From NCBI GenBank assembly GCA_041481485.1, contig JBGPBY010000238.1:1-10909 (forward strand): DNA of 10,909 nt, read 5' to 3'. Origin of the DNA: JBGPBY01 sp041481485. GTDB lineage: Bacteria > Acidobacteriota > Terriglobia > 20CM-2-55-15. Under the pieces are notes generated by a model, which was given only the letters and a program-made list of their open reading frames with translations, was not told where the DNA came from and ran no database searches. Of this stretch, positions 7,173 through 10,909 are shown piece after piece (the first letter of the stretch is position 1; every line of letters starts with the position of its first letter). Made by a program: the position numbers and the translations under genes.

Positions 7173-7945
7173 AGCTCAGGGGTCTGGCCGTGCTGATCGC
7201 CATGCTGCTCGTCATGCAAACCGCGGCAGCGCAGCAACTGAATTTTGTGGCGTGCCCGATCGTGAGAGACACGCGAACAGTTCCATGCTTTATTGCCGAA
7301 TACGAAGGCGAGACCTACTATCTTGCCGTCCAGCAGGACATCTCGGCAGACCAGTACCCGCCGCAGTTGTTGCACGATGTGTTGGTCGAAGGCACGCTCG
7401 AGAAGGGCCCGCGTGTGTGCGGTGGAATTCCCCTCAAACCCGTGAAGCTGTCTGTATTGCCCGAGGTCAACGCCGCCTGCAATACGATCCTGCCGGCGGA
7501 GCCTGGAATCGAAGCTCCACCCACACGGCGACCGGCAGGACCATCGACTCGCCAGCCGGCCGCGACTGCAGCGCCTGCGGCTCCAGTGCGACTGACGCCT
7601 CCGTTCGGCGAGCGCGAATGGAAGGTCCTGTACGACTTCGACAGTGCCTTTCTGTTTTCGCGGGATACGCGAACCGTGAATCAGGCCGCGGATTACGCAA
7701 TCGCGGCCAAAGCGAAACGCATCGAGGTTGTGGCGCGCCGCGGTGCGACGTTGCTTTCCAACGGTAAGGTCCTCGTTGAAGGCGAGGCCATCGCGGCCCA
7801 ACGCGCCGAGCGTGTCGTGACATTGCTTAAGGGGTTGGGCGCGGATCCGGCTTCGGTGAATGTTCGGGTCGTCTCCGCTCCGCCACAACCCGACGGAAGG
7901 ACCGATCCCGAAAGTCGTATAGTGTCGATCCGCGTATCACCTTAG
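7169..7945 (+). CDS. Secreted four-cysteine protein with divergent OmpA-like C-terminus
   Basis: From the ATG at 7169, which overlaps the cytochrome stop as ATGA, the product has 258 residues. The signal peptide is residues 1-22 (LAVLIAMLLVMQTAAAQ). A small N-terminal domain (about 23-110; NFVACPIVRDTRTVPCFIAE, ETYYLAVQQD) has four cysteines at 29, 40, 84 and 104, possibly two disulfides. A Pro/Ala/Thr linker covers about 110-145. The C-terminus (about 150-258) looks like an OmpA-family domain: YDFDSAFLF, then AAQRAERVVTLLKGLGADPASVNV, then IVSIRV near the end. Arg212 fits the conserved OmpA Arg, but the Asp of the usual peptidoglycan-binding TD motif is not seen, so cell-wall binding may be lost or altered. 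Tight coupling to the di-heme cytochrome suggests a partner or scaffold in the periplasm or outer membrane; this is inference. An in-frame upstream ATG inside the cytochrome gene would bury the signal peptide and is rejected. Confidence 0.78.
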   Translation: MKLRGLAVLIAMLLVMQTAAAQQLNFVACPIVRDTRTVPCFIAEYEGETYYLAVQQDISADQYPPQLLHDVLVEGTLEKGPRVCGGIPLKPVKLSVLPEVNAACNTILPAEPGIEAPPTRRPAGPSTRQPAATAAPAAPVRLTPPFGEREWKVLYDFDSAFLFSRDTRTVNQAADYAIAAKAKRIEVVARRGATLLSNGKVLVEGEAIAAQRAERVVTLLKGLGADPASVNVRVVSAPPQPDGRTDPESRIVSIRVSP

Positions 7946-7968
7946 TACTTTCCGGCTGATGAAAGTAC
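7945..7968 (+). terminator. Stem-loop at the end of the hydrolase/cytochrome/OmpA-like unit
   Basis: GTACTTTC (7945-7952) can pair with GAAAGTAC (7961-7968) around an 8-base loop. It starts at the last base of the stop codon. No T-run follows, so it is not a clear intrinsic terminator; it may instead protect the transcript end. Confidence 0.3.
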
Positions 7969-7974
7969 GGTTCC

Positions 7975-8050
7975 ACTGTAGGCGCGGTCTATGACCGCGC
8001 ACAATTCCTGGTATTTGAAATCGCGCGCGGTCATAGACCGCGCCTACAGT
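7975..8050. repeat. Inverted pair of REP-like palindromes (BIME-like)
   Basis: Two perfect 26-bp inverted arms, 7975-8000 and 8025-8050, separated by 24 bp. Each arm is itself a hairpin: GCGCGGTC / GACCGCGC with a 3-base loop (stem 7982-7989 with 7993-8000, and 8025-8032 with 8036-8043). Each hairpin carries the tetranucleotide GTAG on its outer side (7978-7981, and its complement CTAC at 8044-8047). A 5' GTAG next to a short palindrome is the hallmark of REP elements mobilised by RAYT (TnpA-REP) transposases, and head-to-head pairs are called BIMEs. It lies between the operon end and the cupin gene, where REPs usually sit. No RAYT gene and no other copy is present in this window. Confidence 0.72.
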
Positions 8051-8100
8051 CGCACACTTTGCGTTCGGCAACAGCCCCTGACGCCGGTCAAGGCAGCAAC

Positions 8101-8105
8101 GGAGG
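8101..8105 (+). promoter_or_regulatory. Strong Shine-Dalgarno sequence for the cupin gene
   Basis: GGAGG lies 6 bases before the ATG at 8112, the best ribosome binding site in the window. Confidence 0.75.
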
Positions 8106-8111
8106 AAACTG

Positions 8112-8720
8112 ATGAGTTGGCCGCGTGCGCTGGTGATGCTGGCGCTCTTTCTTGGTCAGACGGCGGAACTGCCACCGCCGTTTCCACGACCCGGGACAAC
8201 CCAGCTTCTCGATAACGACTTCGTCACCGTCTGGAACGTCTCCTGGCTCAAGCAGCAGTACCCACTTCACACTCACCGCTACGACCTGATCGGTATTTCG
8301 TACGAGGAAGGAGATCGCATCATCACGCAGGGCAACGCGCCTGGCAGAATCGTCCACACCAAAGCCTGGGAATTCCAGACGAACCGGGCGAACGTGACCC
8401 ACGTGGAGGAAGGCGCGAGCGAGCCGCCGATGCGCGCGATTTTGATCGAGCTCAAAAGGTCCGCGCCCACCGGCGAAGCTGGCAGCGGTCCAGAGGGGCT
8501 GCGACGGGCGCTCGGCGCACCCTCATGGGAGAACAACAGAGCTGCCGGCTGGATAATCATGCCCGGCGCCCCCGCGCCCACACACCGCCACGCCGACGAT
8601 GCGGTCGAGCTCGTGTTTGACGGTAAGGTTCCGAAGGCAACCTTCTTGCCCGCCGGAACTGTTCATGACGGTCCCGCAGCGCCCACCGGCGGACGTGCCG
8701 TCATCTTCGAAATAAAATAG
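8112..8720 (+). CDS. Secreted bicupin-like protein (202 aa)
   Basis: A small exported protein with two cupin-like halves. The N-terminus MSWPRALVMLALFLGQTAE looks like a short signal peptide. Half one has PLHTHRYDLIGISYEEGD (His53, His55) and a later VTHVEEG (His98). Half two has PTHRHADDAVELVFDG (His158, His160, Glu166) and LPAGTVHDG (His185). This HxH...E...H pattern in half two is the metal-binding set of the cupin fold, so half two is the likely metal site, while half one lacks a clear Glu. Cupins include dioxygenases, isomerases and plain binding proteins, and no substrate can be assigned. It follows the REP doublet with its own strong ribosome binding site, so it is likely a separate transcription unit, although I see no convincing promoter. 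It is the last intact gene before the transposon region. Confidence 0.78.
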   Translation: MSWPRALVMLALFLGQTAELPPPFPRPGTTQLLDNDFVTVWNVSWLKQQYPLHTHRYDLIGISYEEGDRIITQGNAPGRIVHTKAWEFQTNRANVTHVEEGASEPPMRAILIELKRSAPTGEAGSGPEGLRRALGAPSWENNRAAGWIIMPGAPAPTHRHADDAVELVFDGKVPKATFLPAGTVHDGPAAPTGGRAVIFEIK

Positions 8721-9193
8721 CCGGCTCCAAAGGAACAACCAATTTGCTCCCAGCGCCGTCTGGTTGATCATGATCGCATTATCGTTCCGTGGACAAGCTC
8801 GTGCCGCGGATGATGGGTTTCTTCGCGATGCACGCCACTTCTACTCAGACAAGACTTACTGCAACGAAGCGGCAAAGCTTTGTTCGCATTCTCACTTTCA
8901 AGCGGCAATGCTCCTCCAAAGGCGATGTGTCAGGATTTGAAATCAGATCGGTCGACCAGGAGTCTCAACATTCAGCTCAGTGATCTGAGCGTCCCGCAGA
9001 GCTTCCCAAACCTTGTCATTGGGAAGATTCGAGTCAGGAAAGCGGTTGATAGACATCCGTCTTGCGTCGAAATCCGCGATTACGGCGACAATTTTGCCCG
9101 CAATTCGGCGGAATTACGATCGTCAAGGTGCATGAGGGCTATGAAATCCTTGAGCTGGAGCTGGCGCGGTTCGTGCGTTTTCGTGTGGCTGTG
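8721..9193. other. Stretch without an intact gene between the cupin gene and the transposase
   Basis: No intact gene is recognised. The plus-strand open frames here (8789-8983 and 8880-9368) lack ribosome binding sites and family motifs. Part of the stretch (8943-9113) reads on the minus strand like the end of a protein. The left end of the IS91-like element probably lies in this stretch, but no boundary can be fixed because this family has no terminal inverted repeats or target duplications. Confidence 0.5.
8943..9113 (-). pseudogene. Possible remnant: C-terminal end of an unrecognised protein
   Basis: On the minus strand a 56-codon frame runs from about 9113 to a TGA at 8943, with protein-like composition (GKIVAVIADFDARRMSI, then LPNDKVWEALRDAQITELNV). 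It opens after a TAA at 9114-9116. A second minus-strand frame just upstream (about 9180 to 9087, with LKDFIALMHLDDRNSAELR) could be its continuation after a frameshift. I do not recognise the family. It could be the end of a gene interrupted by the transposon, or chance. Confidence 0.25.
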
Positions 9194-9778
9194 GTGTCAG
9201 CGCAAACACCTTGCGTTTCTACCGGAATACCCCGAAGAGATGGTTACCGTCCGCGGGAACCGGAGAAGTCTGTCTTGTACCAGGTCATGGCCGGGAATCT
9301 GGAAACTTTCCTGGCCACTCAGCAACAACAGGGACGAGATCTCCCACGCTTTGTCGAGCGCGAGATGAGGGCGTTTTTGACATGTGGCGTGTTGGCCTGT
9401 GGCTTCCTGCGCCTCAAGTGCGCAAATTGCGGGCAGCAAAAATTGTTGCCATATTCATGCAAGGGCAGATCCGTTTGCTCCTCCTGCTGCGGACGCCGGA
9501 TGGCGGATACGGCCGCAGATCTCGTGGACCGCGTGATCCCGCGCGTCCCGGTGCGCCAGTGGGTGCTGTCGTTGCCGCATGGGCTGCGCTATCGTCTGGC
9601 TTATGACTCGGGGATGATCACCAGAGTCCTGAATGTATTTGTGAGTACGGTCTTCGCCTTCCTCCGCTGCCGCGCCAGAGAATGCGGGATATCTCCGGCG
9701 CAATGCGGAGCCGTCACCTTCATTCAGCGTTGCGGAGACAGCCTTGCGGTCAATCCTCATTTCCATAGTCGTTTTTGA
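9194..9778 (+). pseudogene. IS91-family transposase, N-terminal part (zinc finger and HUH motif), frameshifted
   Basis: The N-terminal half of an IS91/IS801-type rolling-circle transposase. Visible in order: YRPREPEKSVLYQV, a cysteine-rich zinc-binding region (FLRLKCANCGQQ, SCKGRSVCSSCCGRRMADT), the conserved DRVIPRVPVRQWVLSLPHGL, and NPHFHS, whose HFH is the metal-binding HUH motif. The frame then hits TGA at 9776-9778. Residues equivalent to the family's HFH-x-L-x-x-DGVY continue in the +1 frame. The N-terminus is also unclear: the family-like sequence starts near 9245 with no ATG close by in frame. A GTG at 9194 is offered as the start, an ATG at 9062 is in frame but would add unrelated residues, and an internal ATG at 9287 would lose conserved sequence. 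Confidence 0.8.
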
Positions 9779-10742
9779 TGGAGTCTATGCTTCCGGACGC
9801 TCAGACACCGGCGGACCGGAATTCTTTCCGTTACGCGCTCCGGAAGACAGCGAGATTGCAGCGCTCGCGCAAATTCTGTCCGAGCGGATTTCGAGACTGC
9901 CTGAGCTGAATGGCGTGAAAGGGAATCCGAACATCGAAGACTCCGATCCCCTCGCGCGGGAAGAACCGGGGCTTGCCGGACTATATGCCGCTTCGGTCTC
10001 CAATCGTATTGCCGGCGGGCCCAATGCCGGCCGCCGCGCTGTAGCAAAAAGCGAACTGGCGGATCCGGAAGCTCTGGACGCACGGACCAGCCGGCGCTGC
10101 GCCAACGTGAATGGGTACAGCCTGCATGCCAATGTCGCCATCCGCGAAAATGACCGATTGCAGCTGGAACGCTTGATCCGTTATGCCGCGCGCCCGCCAA
10201 TTGCGGCCGAGCGGCTGGAGCAATTGGACGATGGCCGCCTGCTATACCGTTTTAAAAGGCCATGGCGGAATGGAGCCACTCACGTGATCTACTCGCCGCT
10301 GGAATTACTGGAACGGCTCACCACGCTGGTTCCCGCGCCGCGAGCTCACCTCACCCGCTACCATGGCATCATTGCGCCGTCGGCAAAATGGAGATGCTGG
10401 ATTGTGCCGTGCGTTGCGGCATCCGCCGGCGCTGCCCCGGCTCCGCACTGCGATGAGCCTGCGGCGCTGGCGAATGCGGATGTCCAGTCACAGACTTTGG
10501 CGGGGAAGACTCCATCTCCCGCTTCCCGTCGACGGAACTATCCATGGGCAGAATTGTTGAAGCGGATCTTCTCCGCGGATCTGTCCAGGTGTGAGCAGTG
10601 TGGCGGTATGCTTCGCATCATTTCAGCAATCCATCCACCCATTGTCACGCGCAAAATCCTGGAGCATCTCGGGCTTCCGTCCCGGCCACCACCCATTGCG
10701 CCAGCCCGTATCCCCAGTCAATACGCTTTCGATCCCGCTTAA
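9771..10742 (+). pseudogene. IS91-family transposase, C-terminal part (catalytic Tyr), out of frame
   Basis: This continues the transposase one frame over, from VFDGVYA to the TAA at 10740-10742. It holds LERLIRYAARPPIAAERL with the probable nucleophilic Tyr at 10182-10184, then YRFKRPWRNGATHVIYSPLE, LVPAPRAHLTRYHGI, and a C-terminal CEQCGGMLRIISAIHPP with a C-x2-C pair. Only one Tyr is seen in the catalytic segment, as in ISCR-type relatives, whereas classical IS91 has Y-x3-Y. Together with the N-terminal half this makes a nearly full-length transposase. Its first ATG (9744) lies before the frameshift, and I see no ribosome binding site that would make this a separate gene. Confidence 0.82.
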
Positions 10743-10909
10743 CGGGTATCATGCTCCATTGCCGAAGGCAGAAGTGTGTCCGGATCGGCAGACGCCCCGG
10801 CCCTGCCTCTTGTTTTCTAGTCGTCCCCAGAGGAACAAATCGCCGTCCACCCGGTTTGTTTTCCACTCTCTCTGCGGGCAGCCTCAATTCCCCACAGATA
10901 AGGCTCTTA

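Larger units (their letters stand above)
9194..10742 (+). mobile_element. IS91/ISCR-like rolling-circle insertion sequence, inactive, ends unresolved
   Basis: Defined by its broken Y1/Y2 HUH-type transposase. IS91-group elements have no terminal inverted repeats; they end in terIS (left) and oriIS (right) and insert next to GAAC or CAAG. A GAAC at 10833-10836, about 90 bp after the transposase stop, is one possible right boundary, but a tetranucleotide is too short to prove it. The bounds given cover only the transposase, and the element probably extends on both sides. Confidence 0.75.

Noticed and set aside
7097..7888. A 263-codon minus-strand open frame
   Set aside because: It is antisense to the OmpA-like gene, which has a signal peptide and a coupled start; the antisense product shows no family features.
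7975..8050. Reading the inverted repeat as a CRISPR unit or as an intrinsic terminator
   Set aside because: There are only two copies, in opposite orientation, with one 24-bp gap, so this is not a CRISPR array. No T-run follows the hairpins. The GTAG-flanked palindromes fit REP elements better.
8880..9368. A plus-strand frame overlapping the start of the transposase
   Set aside because: It is out of frame with the recognisable IS91 transposase residues, has no ribosome binding site and no motif.
10645..10887. A minus-strand frame at the right edge
   Set aside because: It overlaps the conserved transposase C-terminus, is Arg-rich and shows no family features.

Overview
The window looks like a piece of an Acidobacteriota-type chromosome, perhaps Bryobacterales/Solibacter-like or Vicinamibacteria-like. 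This is inferred from gene content: moderately high GC, a pair of secreted proteins built from carboxypeptidase-regulatory-like beta-sandwich modules, Gly/Ala/Pro-rich secreted enzymes, a periplasmic di-heme cytochrome peroxidase-like protein and a small secreted cupin. No rRNA or other taxonomic marker is present, so the assignment is tentative.

Layout. On the minus strand, reading leftward from about 4231, are two translationally coupled secreted beta-sandwich proteins (4231-2558 and 2558-1116; stop and start share one base). After a 218-bp gap comes an almost complete LysR-family regulator (897 to the window edge). It has no stop inside the window, and only its last few residues can be missing. 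A 241-bp divergent intergenic region (4232-4472) holds four copies of the hexamer CTAACA, arranged as two perfect 9-bp inverted repeats. It is the best regulatory candidate in the window.

On the plus strand, a compact unit follows: a secreted alpha/beta hydrolase with two long Gly/Ala/Pro-rich insertions (4473-5666), a di-heme c-type cytochrome of the cytochrome c peroxidase/MauG group (5694-7172), and a secreted protein with four cysteines and a divergent OmpA-like C-terminus (7169-7945, ATGA overlap with the cytochrome gene). All three carry export signals, so the unit probably works outside the cytoplasm. A stem-loop and then a pair of inverted REP-like palindromes (7975-8050, each flanked by GTAG) close it. 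A separate secreted bicupin-like gene follows (8112-8720).

The right end is accessory DNA. A stretch of about 470 bp without an intact gene contains a possible minus-strand gene remnant. It leads into a broken IS91/ISCR-like rolling-circle transposase (about 9194-10742), whose reading frame is lost immediately after the catalytic HFH (HUH) motif. I found no CRISPR array, tRNA, rRNA or recognised defence system. The observations most worth following are the CTAACA half-site array, the hydrolase/di-heme cytochrome/OmpA-like unit, the low-complexity insertions in the hydrolase and the REP doublet.
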